From NCBI GenBank assembly GCA_031276105.1, contig JAISNS010000292.1, forward strand, positions 1 to 10,645: DNA of 10,645 bases, given 5' to 3'. The notes under the pieces were generated by a model. That model had not been told where the DNA came from and did no database searches. It worked only from the letters and a program-made list of their open reading frames with translations. This document shows, piece by piece, positions 1 to 7,499 of the stretch; within the stretch, counting starts at the first letter, position 1, and the number at the start of each line of letters is the position of its first letter. The stretch is from Dysgonamonadaceae bacterium (GTDB lineage Bacteria > Bacteroidota > Bacteroidia > Bacteroidales > Azobacteroidaceae). A program made the position numbers and the translations under genes.

Positions 1-62
1 AGGCTGAAATTACAATAATCGAATAAAAAATTAGTTTAAATAACGATGAAAAGTAAATTTGA

Positions 63-2033
63 ATGAACAAAACGATTGCTCTCTTTTTATGGTTTTTAGG
101 TTTGATTGCGTTGTTTTCCTGTAAAACAGCCAAATTAAGCGACGCCGTAGAACGGGAAGAAAGAGGAGAATATTACGAAGCTGCCCAAATTTACCGCAAA
201 GTGTACAGTAAAACCTCTCCCAAAAAACCGCACTTGCGGGGCAGCATTGCCTTCCACATGGCCGAATGTTACCGGGAAGCGAATAATACCTCCCGCGCGT
301 TGAGCGGATACACCAACGCGATCCGCTATAAATATACCGACAGCACGGCAATCCTTCATTCGGCGCAAATGCTTCATAAAGCAGGACGCTACGCGGAAGC
401 CATTAAACAATACAACGCTTTTCTGCAAATTTCCCCGCAAAATACGCTTGCCCGAAACGGACTGACCGGCTGCGACTCGGCAATGGTATGGAAAAACAAC
501 CCGACCCGTTACCTCGTCAAAAAAATGGATAAAATAAGTTCCCGCGAAGGCGAATTTGCACCGGTCCTTACCGGCGAAGCATACGATCAACTGTATTTTA
601 CTTCCTCCCGGAAAGATGCTACCGGAGACGAAAAAAACCCGATTACAGGCGTGAAAAACAATGATTTCTTTTTGGTTAAACAGGACGAAAAAAAACAGTG
701 GATGAAACCCGAAAAAATCGAAAGCGGAATTAACACCGAATTTGATGAAGGCGCCGGCTCCGTCACTCCCGACGGTTCGCAGTTGTATTACACCTACTGT
801 TCCGAAGACCCCGAAGCGCCGCGCACCGCCGAAATCAGAGTTTCATCCCGTTCGGGAGCGCAATGGGGCGCCGGCCAACGGGTCGAGATTTTAAAAGATA
901 CTTCCCAAATGGCCGCCCATCCGGCGGTGGGAGTGGACGGTTATTTGTATTTTGTTTCCGACAAACCGGGCGGATACGGAGGAAAAGACATTTGGCGCGT
1001 CCCGATAGACCAGGCAGGCGCTACTTCGCCCGAAAATTTAGGCCCCGGTATTAATACGCCCGGCAACGAAATGTATCCGTATATGCGGGAAGATTCGACG
1101 CTTTATTTTTCATCGGACGGACATCCGGGAATGGGCGGATTAGATATTTTCAAAGCAAAACAGAACAAAAACGACCGGTGGAAAATAGAAAATATGAAAG
1201 CCCCGGTCAACAGTATGGCCGACGATTTCGGAATCACGTTCGCCGGACGAAAAGAAAGCGGCTTTTTCAGCAGTAACCGGAACGACGGCCGCGGCGCCGA
1301 CCATATTTATTCTTTTGCCTTGCCGTCCGCTTACGTATATGTCGAAGGTTGGGTGTTGGATAAAGACGAAGAACTCGTCGAAGACGCTACGGTGCGAATT
1401 GTAGGAAAAGACGGAACGAATCAGCGGTTTGTTGTCCGGAAAGACGGAACCTATTTTATGGAAGTTGCTCCGGGAATGGATTACGTTATGATGGGAAGCG
1501 CCAAAGGCTATCTCAACCAAAAACAAAGTCTGAGCGTTCCCGCTAACGCGAAAAACGAAACCTATTACGTGGATTTTTACCTGCCTTCCATTTCCAAACC
1601 GGTAGTGGTTGAAAACATCTTCTACGATTTCGATAAGGCGACTTTACGCCCGGAATCCAAAGAAGCGCTGGACGAAATCATTGCCATGCTGGACGACAAT
1701 CCGAATGTTACCGTCGAATTATCCGCCCATACCGACCGGAAAGGCGCGGAAACATACAACGAAAACCTTTCGCAACGCCGGGCGCAATCCGTTGTCGATT
1801 ACCTGATCGCTCACGGCGTAGCCTCCGACCGCTTGCAGGCAAAGGGTTATGGGAAATCGCAACCCAAGACGGTGACAAAAAGTATCACGGAAATATTTGA
1901 ATTTTTACCGGAAGGGCAAGTCTTGGATGAACCGTTTATCGGCACGCTCAGTCCGGAAGAGCAGGAATTTGCCGATCAAATCAATCGCCGGACGGAATTT
2001 CGAGTATTAACCACCGATTACGGATTATATTAA
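63..2033 (+). CDS. PorE-like envelope lipoprotein: TPR, PD40 beta-propeller, CRD and OmpA C-terminal domains
   Basis: 656 residues. The N-terminus is a lipoprotein signal with a hydrophobic stretch and lipobox LFSC, so Cys20 should be lipidated. The residues after it (KTAK) lack the acidic surface-export signal, which favours a periplasm-facing protein. TPR-like helices cover about residues 35-135. A PD40/WD40-type propeller covers about 155-420, with repeats such as LYFVSDKPGGYGGKDIW and LYFSSDGHPGMGGLDIF. A carboxypeptidase-regulatory-like beta domain covers about 425-510, and an OmpA peptidoglycan-binding domain about 515-656. Asp558 and Arg573 have the spacing of the diaminopimelate-binding pair of OmpA (15 residues apart). 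This domain order is that of PorE, a type IX secretion accessory lipoprotein that tethers the machine to peptidoglycan. Other OmpA-family paralogues share the order, so PorE itself is not certain. The last 40 or so residues carry an unusual insert before the final NRRTEFRV strand. It is the first gene of a probable three-gene unit; the next gene starts 3 bases after its stop. Positions 1-62 show no clear promoter. Confidence 0.88.
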   Translation: MNKTIALFLWFLGLIALFSCKTAKLSDAVEREERGEYYEAAQIYRKVYSKTSPKKPHLRGSIAFHMAECYREANNTSRALSGYTNAIRYKYTDSTAILHSAQMLHKAGRYAEAIKQYNAFLQISPQNTLARNGLTGCDSAMVWKNNPTRYLVKKMDKISSREGEFAPVLTGEAYDQLYFTSSRKDATGDEKNPITGVKNNDFFLVKQDEKKQWMKPEKIESGINTEFDEGAGSVTPDGSQLYYTYCSEDPEAPRTAEIRVSSRSGAQWGAGQRVEILKDTSQMAAHPAVGVDGYLYFVSDKPGGYGGKDIWRVPIDQAGATSPENLGPGINTPGNEMYPYMREDSTLYFSSDGHPGMGGLDIFKAKQNKNDRWKIENMKAPVNSMADDFGITFAGRKESGFFSSNRNDGRGADHIYSFALPSAYVYVEGWVLDKDEELVEDATVRIVGKDGTNQRFVVRKDGTYFMEVAPGMDYVMMGSAKGYLNQKQSLSVPANAKNETYYVDFYLPSISKPVVVENIFYDFDKATLRPESKEALDEIIAMLDDNPNVTVELSAHTDRKGAETYNENLSQRRAQSVVDYLIAHGVASDRLQAKGYGKSQPKTVTKSITEIFEFLPEGQVLDEPFIGTLSPEEQEFADQINRRTEFRVLTTDYGLY

Positions 2034-2036
2034 ACG

Positions 2037-2936
2037 ATGTGGCTTTCTTTTGCATTCCTTTCAGCCTTGTTTTTAGGGATCTACGAAGTTTGTAAAAAAG
2101 CTTCGCTGACCGGCAACGCGGTTCTTCCCGTCCTGTTCCTGAATACCCTGTTCGGCAGCCTGCTTTTTCTCCCGTTTGTTTTACTTTCCGTTTTTTCTCC
2201 GGAAACATTGCAGGGAACTGCTTTTTATACGCCTCCGGCTTCATGGAGCGTACACGGGCTTATATTTCTTAAATCGCTGATTGTATTGTCTTCCTGGATA
2301 TTCAATTATTTTGCGACCAAACATTTGCCGTTAACGCTGTCCGGACAAGTAAAAGCGACTCAGCCGGTCATGGTTTTATTGGGCGCCCTGCTTATATTCG
2401 GGGAACGGTTGAATCTTTACCAATGGCTGGGAATTTTCATGGCTGTCGTGTCTTTTTATTTACTCTCCCGTTCCGGCAAAAAAGAGGGCATCCGGTTTAG
2501 CCACAATCGTTGGGTGATCTTTCTGGTATTATCGGTAATGACGGGCGCGCTAAGCGGTTTGTACGACAAATTTTTGATGTCGCGGATGGACGTCATGACC
2601 GTACAGTCGTGGTTCAATTTTTACCAGCTATTTCTCATGATACCGGTTTTGCTGTTGCTTTGGTATCCGGGACGCAAAAAGACGACGGCTTTTCGCTGGA
2701 ACCGTTATATTCCCCTTATATCAATTTTTCTGGCGTTCGGCGATTTCTTATATTTCCACGCATTGACGTATCAGGAGTCGATGATTTCGATTGTTTCCAT
2801 GGTTCGACGGAGCAATGTATTGGTTATTTTTCTGGCGGGCGCATGGATTTATCATGAGAAAAACTTGAAAAGTAAAACTTTCGACTTAATATTAGTATTA
2901 ACAGGAATGTTTTTCTTATATTTGGGTTCAAAATAA
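2037..2936 (+). CDS. EamA/DMT-superfamily inner-membrane transporter
   Basis: 299 residues, almost entirely hydrophobic, with about ten predicted membrane segments arranged as two five-helix halves (roughly residues 1-145 and 160-299). This is the usual length and layout of drug/metabolite transporter (EamA) proteins. The first half ends with the pattern QPVMVLLGALLIFGERLN, typical of EamA repeats (a small residue-rich helix followed by GE), and the second half repeats it as VLVIFLAGAWIYHEKNL. The substrate cannot be read from the sequence; family members export amino acids, nucleotides or other metabolites. It starts 3 bases after the stop of the upstream lipoprotein gene, so the two are probably co-transcribed. 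The guanylyltransferase gene follows after 41 bases with no promoter motif that I can see in the gap. Confidence 0.85.
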   Translation: MWLSFAFLSALFLGIYEVCKKASLTGNAVLPVLFLNTLFGSLLFLPFVLLSVFSPETLQGTAFYTPPASWSVHGLIFLKSLIVLSSWIFNYFATKHLPLTLSGQVKATQPVMVLLGALLIFGERLNLYQWLGIFMAVVSFYLLSRSGKKEGIRFSHNRWVIFLVLSVMTGALSGLYDKFLMSRMDVMTVQSWFNFYQLFLMIPVLLLLWYPGRKKTTAFRWNRYIPLISIFLAFGDFLYFHALTYQESMISIVSMVRRSNVLVIFLAGAWIYHEKNLKSKTFDLILVLTGMFFLYLGSK

Positions 2937-2977
2937 ACAAAAATATTTTTTTATAAATCTAAACAATCGGATAAAAA

Positions 2978-4054
2978 ATGAAAAAGAACTATTGTGTTAT
3001 TATGAGTGGAGGCATCGGTAGCCGTTTTTGGCCGTTCAGCAGGGAAAGCCGTCCCAAGCAGTTTTTGGATTTTTTTGGAACGGGACGTTCGCTTTTGCAA
3101 CAAACATTCGACCGCTTCAAGCAAATCATTCCCAATGAAAATATTTTTATTGCCACCAATGAAAAATATGCCGATCTGGTGAAAGAACAACTGCCTGAAA
3201 TCAAAGATAATCAATTGCTGTTAGAGCCTACCCGCCGCAATACGGCTCCCTGTATCGCTTATGCGTCTTACCACATTCAGGCAATCGATCCGGAAGCAAA
3301 TATCGTGGTTACGCCCGCCGACCACCTGATTTTGCAGGAGCATCATTACCTGAAAAACATACAAACCGGACTGAACTTTGTCGGGAAATACCCTTCTTTA
3401 CTTACATTGGGTGTAAAACCAATCCGTCCGGAAACCGGATACGGATATATACAAACCGAAGAAGGCGGCGCCGACAATATCCAGAAAGTGAAAGCCTTTA
3501 CGGAAAAACCCAATTACGAGCTGGCTAAAGTTTTCTTCGAAAGCGGAGATTTTTTCTGGAATTCGGGGATTTTTATTTGGAATGTCAAAGCCATCATGGA
3601 AGCTTTCCACACCTATTTGCCGGACACGACCCGCTGTTTTAATCAAGGCTTGGGCAAATATAACACGCCTGAAGAAGCGCAGTTTATCAAGGAATATTAT
3701 CCGATGTGTCAGAATATTTCGATTGATTACGGCATTATGGAGAAAGCCGAAAACGTTTACATGCTGGTCGCCGACTTCGGCTGGTCTGATTTGGGAACAT
3801 GGGGATCGCTGCACGATTTAAGCGAAAAAGATGAATCTTTGAATGTTGCGTTGAAATGTAAATCGTTATTCATCGAAAGTGCGAACAACCTGATTACCTT
3901 GCCGGAAAATAAACTGGCCGTCATTCAGGGTTTGAACGATTATATTGTAATCGAATCGGATCATGCGCTGCTTATCTGCAAAAAATCGGAAGAACAACGG
4001 ATTAAGCAATACGTTGCCGATGTAAGCATCAAATTCGGCGATACGTATTTATAA
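2978..4054 (+). CDS. manC: Mannose-1-phosphate guanylyltransferase (GDP-mannose synthesis)
   Basis: 358 residues. It makes GDP-mannose from mannose-1-phosphate and GTP in the cytoplasm, feeding mannose, fucose or rhamnose donors for surface glycans and protein O-glycans. The nucleotidyltransferase signature GGIGSRFWPFSRESRPKQF lies at residues 11-29. The sugar-phosphate-binding motif FTEKP is at 174-178, followed by GDFFWNSGIFIW at 190-201 and DFGWSDLGTWG at about 266-276. The length matches the one-domain enzymes: the C-terminal cupin phosphomannose isomerase domain of bifunctional ManC/AlgA proteins (about 470 residues) is absent. The protein ends with a short beta-helix-like tail (residues about 285-358). 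The start ATG follows an A-rich stretch with no Shine-Dalgarno, as is usual in Bacteroidetes. It is the last gene of the leftmost co-oriented set. The symbol is used for the activity; manC naming varies for one-domain members. Confidence 0.93.
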   Translation: MKKNYCVIMSGGIGSRFWPFSRESRPKQFLDFFGTGRSLLQQTFDRFKQIIPNENIFIATNEKYADLVKEQLPEIKDNQLLLEPTRRNTAPCIAYASYHIQAIDPEANIVVTPADHLILQEHHYLKNIQTGLNFVGKYPSLLTLGVKPIRPETGYGYIQTEEGGADNIQKVKAFTEKPNYELAKVFFESGDFFWNSGIFIWNVKAIMEAFHTYLPDTTRCFNQGLGKYNTPEEAQFIKEYYPMCQNISIDYGIMEKAENVYMLVADFGWSDLGTWGSLHDLSEKDESLNVALKCKSLFIESANNLITLPENKLAVIQGLNDYIVIESDHALLICKKSEEQRIKQYVADVSIKFGDTYL

Positions 4055-4057
4055 CGA

Positions 4058-4765
4058 TTATTTATACAGGGCAAACAGACAGGGCCGTTTCGAAAGATTC
4101 GGCCTTTGTTTTTTTCGCCATTCGGCAACAGTCAGCGTTTGAATCCATTCGCTTTCCAGGGTAATATCCGCAGCAATGCAAAGTTTGGTAAGTGGCCGGC
4201 CGTTTTTCAGGATGTCTTCCAGCAGTTGGGTATTCCGGTAAGGCGTTTCGATGAATAATTGCGTCTGATTGTCCGAATAAATCCGTTGTTCCAAGGTTTT
4301 CAACGCTCTTGTCCGGGCAACATTCTCAATCGGCAAATACCCGTGAAAAGCAAAATTTTGCCCGTTAAAACCGGAAGCCATCAAAGCCAATAAAATGGAC
4401 GAAGGGCCTACCAGTGGAACCACTTTGATATTTTTTTGCTGCGCCATTGCGACAACATCAGCGCCGGGATCGGCAATCGCCGGACAACCCGCTTCCGAAA
4501 TGAGTCCGATGGAATAGCCGTTTTCTATGGGTTTCAGAAATTCCGAAACTTCTTCCGGCGAAGTATATTTATTTAAAGTATAAAAAGTCAGTTCGTCGAT
4601 AACGATACCGGCGTCGGTCTGTTTCAGGAAACGGCGCGCCGTCCGTACATTTTCCACGATGAAATGACGGATAGACAAAATAACTTCCCTGTTGTACGAA
4701 GGAAGAACTTTCGACGGTTCCGTTTCGCCCAAAGGGACAGGAATAAGAAAAAGCGATGGGTACAT
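4058..4765 (-). CDS. RsmI-like SAM-dependent methyltransferase (tetrapyrrole methylase fold)
   Basis: 235 residues from the chosen ATG at 4765. It belongs to the tetrapyrrole (corrin/porphyrin) methylase superfamily, whose member RsmI makes the 2'-O-methyl mark at C1402 of 16S rRNA. Visible motifs are the N-terminal FLIPVPLGE strand, the SAM-binding loop SEAGCPAIADPG (residues 90-101), GPSSILLALMASGF (120-133), FHGYLP (140-145) and FIETPYRN (171-178). These parallel RsmI motifs SDAGTPGISDPG, GPSA...ASG, FxGFLP and YESPHR. The protein is shorter than RsmI (about 280 residues), lacks its C-terminal extension and has altered residues in most motifs. It may be a paralogue with a different RNA target rather than RsmI itself. 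The frame is open upstream to an ATG at 4846, but that start would overlap the divergent gene and its promoter; the residues from 4765 match the family start. Convergent with manC, 3 bases apart. Confidence 0.85.
   Translation of the reverse strand: MYPSLFLIPVPLGETEPSKVLPSYNREVILSIRHFIVENVRTARRFLKQTDAGIVIDELTFYTLNKYTSPEEVSEFLKPIENGYSIGLISEAGCPAIADPGADVVAMAQQKNIKVVPLVGPSSILLALMASGFNGQNFAFHGYLPIENVARTRALKTLEQRIYSDNQTQLFIETPYRNTQLLEDILKNGRPLTKLCIAADITLESEWIQTLTVAEWRKKQRPNLSKRPCLFALYK
4081..4115 (+). terminator. Intrinsic terminator for the lipoprotein-transporter-manC unit, inside the convergent gene
   Basis: AGGGCCG (4081-4087) pairs with CGGCCTT (4100-4106), giving a 7-bp stem with one G-U pair and a 12-base loop, followed by a T-rich run to 4115. 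It lies 27 bases after the manC stop. It therefore falls within the last codons of the convergent methyltransferase gene, since only 3 bases separate the two stop codons. Confidence 0.65.
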
Positions 4766-4780
4766 AAACGATATTTTTTG

Positions 4781-4788
4781 CAAAAATA
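4781..4788 (-). promoter_or_regulatory. Possible -7 promoter element for the RsmI-like gene
   Basis: Read on the minus strand this is TATTTTTG, matching the Bacteroidetes -7 pattern TAnnTTTG. It would give a leader of only about 10 bases before the ATG at 4765. I see no good TTTG at the expected -33 spacing, so support is the -7 match and its position only. Confidence 0.35.
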
Positions 4789-4789
4789 C

Positions 4790-4797
4790 TATATTTG
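4790..4797 (+). promoter_or_regulatory. Possible -7 promoter element for the rRNA m5C methyltransferase gene
   Basis: TATATTTG matches TAnnTTTG. It lies 30 bases before the ATG at 4828, which would give a leader of roughly 24 bases. The -33 box is weak: the nearest TTTG (4777-4780) is only 9 bases upstream. The motif sits almost against the opposite-strand element at 4781-4788. Confidence 0.4.
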
Positions 4798-4827
4798 CGG
4801 GAAATAAACATCCATTTAAATTGGCAA

Positions 4828-6171
4828 ATGAAATTACCCGAAGCATTTATTTCTCGTACAAAAGCCTTGTTAGGCGATGAGTGGGCGGATTTTGAACAGG
4901 CTTTACAGGGAAAAAGTCCTGTAAGTATCCGCTTAAATCCCGATAAAACGGCGCATTTTTGTCGGGACGGATGCCGCACAGATTCGTTAGAGAAAGTTCC
5001 CTGGGCGTCCGGCGCCTATTACCTTCCCGAACGTCCCGTTTTTACGCTCGATCCCCTTTTCCATGCCGGTTGTTATTACGTGCAGGAAGCCTCTTCGATG
5101 TATTTGGAGCAGGTCGTAAAAAAATGGATTTCCAGCCCGTCGAAAGTGTTGGATTTATGCGCGGCTCCCGGAGGAAAATCGACGCAATTATCCGCTGTTT
5201 TACCGGAAAAAAGTTTGCTGGTTGCGAATGAAGTTATCCGTTCGCGAGCCGGTATTTTATCCGAAAATCTTATCAAATGGGGAAATCCTCATACAATCGT
5301 AACGAACAGCGATCCGTCCGTTTTCGGTAAAATAACCGGATTTTTCGACCTCATTCTTGCCGATGTTCCCTGTTCCGGCGAAGGTATGTTTCGAAAAGAT
5401 CCCGGTTCCATCGAAGAATGGTCGTTGGCGAATGTCCGGCTTTGCGCCGAACGGCAAAGAAGAATCATTAGCGATTGTTGGCCGGCATTAAAACCGGACG
5501 GATTATTGATTTACAGCACCTGTACCTACAACCGCGAAGAAAACGAAGAAAATTTAGACTGGATTTGCCGGGAATTAGGCGCCAAAATCGTGGAAGAACC
5601 TCGCCGCTTCCTGCCTCACAAGAGCAAAGGAGAAGGTTTTTTTATCGCCGGATTGAGAAAAAACTTTTCTTCCTGCTCTTCGAGGAACGCAACAAAAACA
5701 TCTTCCGGTATTTCGCCCGGAACGAAGGCAATTGCACAAATGCGATCGGCATTTCTTTCCACGATAGAAAAAGCTTGGGAGAAGGATGAATTCGCCTTTT
5801 TTTCGGAGAATAATACCTTGTCGGCCATTCCGTCCATCCATCAAAAAGAGTATTTGTTTTTAAAAAGCAAGCTGAAAACAGTCTCCGCCGGCATTACGCT
5901 GGGAGAATTGAAAGGAAAAGATTGGATTCCCGCCCATGCTTTAGCGATGTCTTCCCGGCTACCGCAATCTGTTTTTCCGGAATGGGAATTAGATAAAAAT
6001 ACGGCATTGACGTACTTGCGAAAAGAAGCCTTAACAAATTTACCCGACGAACTTCCTCCGGGATATGTTCTGGTAACGTATCAAAAACAGCCGTTAGGAT
6101 TCATCAAAAACGTAGGCAATCGGGGCAACAACCTTTACCCACAGGAGTGGCGCATCCGGATGAGCCGGTGA
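4828..6171 (+). CDS. rsmF: NSUN/RsmF-family rRNA cytosine-C5 methyltransferase
   Basis: 447 residues from ATG 4828. The enzyme transfers a methyl group from SAM to C5 of a cytosine in rRNA; RsmF acts on C1407 of 16S rRNA. The SAM-binding motif I VLDLCAAPGGKST starts at residue 107. Motif IV DVPCSGEGMF carries Cys182, which in this family releases the product, and motif VI STCTY carries Cys232, the covalent nucleophile. The N-terminal RNA-binding portion (residues 1-95) includes SIRLNP. The C-terminal region (about 310-447) resembles the RsmF PUA-like tail, ending in QPLGFIKNVGNRGNNLYP. The frame is open back to a TTG at 4795, but that codon is part of the TATATTTG promoter-like element, and the protein family begins with LPEAF, so ATG 4828 is preferred. 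Its stop abuts the stop of the convergent aroB. The exact target base is inferred from family resemblance. Confidence 0.9.
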   Translation: MKLPEAFISRTKALLGDEWADFEQALQGKSPVSIRLNPDKTAHFCRDGCRTDSLEKVPWASGAYYLPERPVFTLDPLFHAGCYYVQEASSMYLEQVVKKWISSPSKVLDLCAAPGGKSTQLSAVLPEKSLLVANEVIRSRAGILSENLIKWGNPHTIVTNSDPSVFGKITGFFDLILADVPCSGEGMFRKDPGSIEEWSLANVRLCAERQRRIISDCWPALKPDGLLIYSTCTYNREENEENLDWICRELGAKIVEEPRRFLPHKSKGEGFFIAGLRKNFSSCSSRNATKTSSGISPGTKAIAQMRSAFLSTIEKAWEKDEFAFFSENNTLSAIPSIHQKEYLFLKSKLKTVSAGITLGELKGKDWIPAHALAMSSRLPQSVFPEWELDKNTALTYLRKEALTNLPDELPPGYVLVTYQKQPLGFIKNVGNRGNNLYPQEWRIRMSR

Positions 6172-7227
6172 TTAGTGGAAAAAATCGCAATAAAAATCGA
6201 GGGTTTCCTCAATTTCTTTCCGGCTTGCAGTTTGGTTTATTTCGATTTCGCCCGGCGCTTTCAGCAACGTAAAATTGATACTTCCCGATTCGTTCTTTTT
6301 ATCGTGTTGCATCCGTTCGTACAGCCGGGCATAATGTTTGCAACCGAACGGGAAAGATTCGTAATTTTCCCGGATAAAATGGGCAATTTTCATCAATATC
6401 TCCCTGTCGAATCCCCATTTAACAAACGAGAGATAGAGTTCGCAAACGATTCCCCAAGCCACCGCGTAGCCATGCAAAACCGGGCGGTTCAGTTCGTAGG
6501 AGAGGCTTTCAAAGGCGTGTCCGAAAGTATGCCCCAAGTTCAAGGCTTTACGGATGCCCTGTTCGGTAGGATCTTCTTCCACAATCCGTTGTTTGACCTG
6601 TACGGATTCAAACAACAAATCGTTTAATTTTGGATAATCCGGATTTTCCAAGTCGAATAAAAGCAACTCAGTCAATGCCTGTTGAGAATCTAACAACGCA
6701 TGTTTCAGCATTTCGGCATATCCGGAAAGCAAGTTAGGCGCGTCGAGCGTTTGGAAGAAACGGGCATTAATCAACACCGCGATTGCCGGAGCAAAAGCGC
6801 CGGTTTCGTTTTTCAGTCCGTTGAAATTAATTCCGGTTTTTCCGCCGACAGCCGCATCCACAGCGCCCAGAAGCGTAGTAGGAATGTTGATAAATCGGAT
6901 TCCCCGTTTGAAGGTAGCGGCGGCAAACCCGCCCAAATCGGTCAACATTCCACCGCCCAGATTAATCAAGAGCGACTTCCGGTTGGCGCCGTTTTCGGAG
7001 AGAAACGACCAAACAGCAGCCAACGTTCTGACGTTTTTATGGCTGTCGCCGGAAGCGATGCAATACTTTTTAGCCGATTGTATTTCCGTGATTTTTTCAA
7101 TCTGGGGAAAGCAAAATTTCTGTGTATTTTCGTCGGTCAAGAGGAATAAACCGTCATACTTCAATTGGGCGAGGATTTGAGCCAAGTCCTTTTCTATCTG
7201 TGAAGAACGAATGATTTGCTGTTTCAT
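6172..7227 (-). CDS. aroB: 3-dehydroquinate synthase (shikimate pathway)
   Basis: 351 residues, the usual length. It converts 3-deoxy-arabino-heptulosonate 7-phosphate to 3-dehydroquinate, the second step of the shikimate pathway to aromatic amino acids, using NAD and a divalent metal. The signature block is clear: INLGGGMLTDLGGFAA (residues 88-103), FKRG and IPTTLLGAVDAAVGGKTGIN (115-134). By alignment with the family the metal ligands should be Glu172 (in AEMLKHA), His233 (in NLGHTFGHAFE) and His252 (in HGYAVAWG). The N-terminal nucleotide-binding half and C-terminal helical half both look complete. The start ATG at 7227 follows a short A/T-rich leader. It is transcribed divergently from tRNA-Leu and shares no space with its convergent neighbour: the two stop codons touch at 6171/6172. 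Confidence 0.97.
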   Translation of the reverse strand: MKQQIIRSSQIEKDLAQILAQLKYDGLFLLTDENTQKFCFPQIEKITEIQSAKKYCIASGDSHKNVRTLAAVWSFLSENGANRKSLLINLGGGMLTDLGGFAAATFKRGIRFINIPTTLLGAVDAAVGGKTGINFNGLKNETGAFAPAIAVLINARFFQTLDAPNLLSGYAEMLKHALLDSQQALTELLLFDLENPDYPKLNDLLFESVQVKQRIVEEDPTEQGIRKALNLGHTFGHAFESLSYELNRPVLHGYAVAWGIVCELYLSFVKWGFDREILMKIAHFIRENYESFPFGCKHYARLYERMQHDKKNESGSINFTLLKAPGEIEINQTASRKEIEETLDFYCDFFH

Positions 7228-7244
7228 TATTTATTTTTATTGTG

Positions 7245-7252
7245 CAAAAGTA
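7245..7252 (-). promoter_or_regulatory. Possible -7 promoter element for aroB
   Basis: On the minus strand this reads TACTTTTG, matching TAnnTTTG, 18 bases upstream of the aroB ATG, giving a very short leader. A TTTG (minus strand, 7267-7270) lies upstream but at 14 bases rather than 19-21, so only the -7 box is well supported. Confidence 0.45.
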
Positions 7253-7272
7253 ATAAAAAAAGCGGTCAAAAG

Positions 7273-7303
7273 TTGGTTGTTTGTAAAAGAATTTGTACCT
7301 TCG
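7273..7303 (+). promoter_or_regulatory. Promoter of tRNA-Leu
   Basis: TTG (7273-7275) and TACCTTCG (7296-7303) are separated by 20 bases, close to the Bacteroidetes consensus TTTG-N19-21-TAnnTTTG, with one mismatch in each box. Transcription would begin near 7310, about 10 bases before the mature tRNA. Confidence 0.65.
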
Positions 7304-7319
7304 CGGCGGTTTCAAAGAA

Positions 7320-7403
7320 GCCCAGATGGCGGAATTGGTAGACGCGCTGGTCTCAAACACCAGTGGATTCACTTCCATGCCGGTTCGATCCCGGCTCTGG
7401 GTA
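7320..7403 (+). tRNA. tRNA-Leu (anticodon CAA)
   Basis: An 84-base type II tRNA. The acceptor arms GCCCAGA (7320-7326) and TCTGGGT (7396-7402) pair with one terminal G-U, and A7403 is the discriminator. The anticodon stem CTGGT/ACCAG (7347-7351, 7359-7363) holds the loop CTCAAAC with anticodon CAA at 7354-7356, which decodes UUG. The long variable arm contains TGGA/TCCA, as expected for leucine tRNAs. The T arm GCCGG-TTCGATC-CCGGC is intact. The 3' CCA is not encoded (the next bases are CGA), so it must be added after transcription. Confidence 0.97.
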
Positions 7404-7417
7404 CGATTATTATTCAT

Positions 7418-7459
7418 ATTCCCTTGTAAATGCGTTAATTTACAAGGGAATTTTGTTTT
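7418..7459. terminator. Strong intrinsic terminator after tRNA-Leu
   Basis: A perfect 14-bp inverted repeat, ATTCCCTTGTAAAT (7418-7431) and ATTTACAAGGGAAT (7438-7451), with a 6-base loop, followed by a T-rich run. It ends the tRNA transcript. It lies 40 bases past the stop of the convergent XRE-type gene, so it may also serve that gene from the other side, although the run of A on its left is poor. Confidence 0.85.
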
Positions 7460-7499
7460 GTTTGCAGGGAATTTTGCAGTAAAAAATGATTTGTATTAT

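Noticed and set aside
46..66. Six-codon ORF overlapping the start of the PorE-like gene (ATGA overlap)
   Set aside because: Too short to support as a leader peptide; no terminator or attenuator structure nearby.
4795..4827. TTG start at 4795 for the rRNA m5C methyltransferase
   Set aside because: The TTG is the end of the TATATTTG promoter-like box, and the added 11 residues do not fit; ATG 4828 gives a normal start.
4766..4846. Upstream start (ATG at 4846) for the RsmI-like gene
   Set aside because: It would overlap the divergent methyltransferase start and the promoter boxes, and the extra residues do not resemble the family; ATG 4765 gives the family N-terminus.
7446..7476. Direct repeats GGGAATTTTG near the tRNA terminator as attachment-site arms
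   Set aside because: Ten bases only, 21 bases apart, and part of the terminator stem; too weak to call an integration site.
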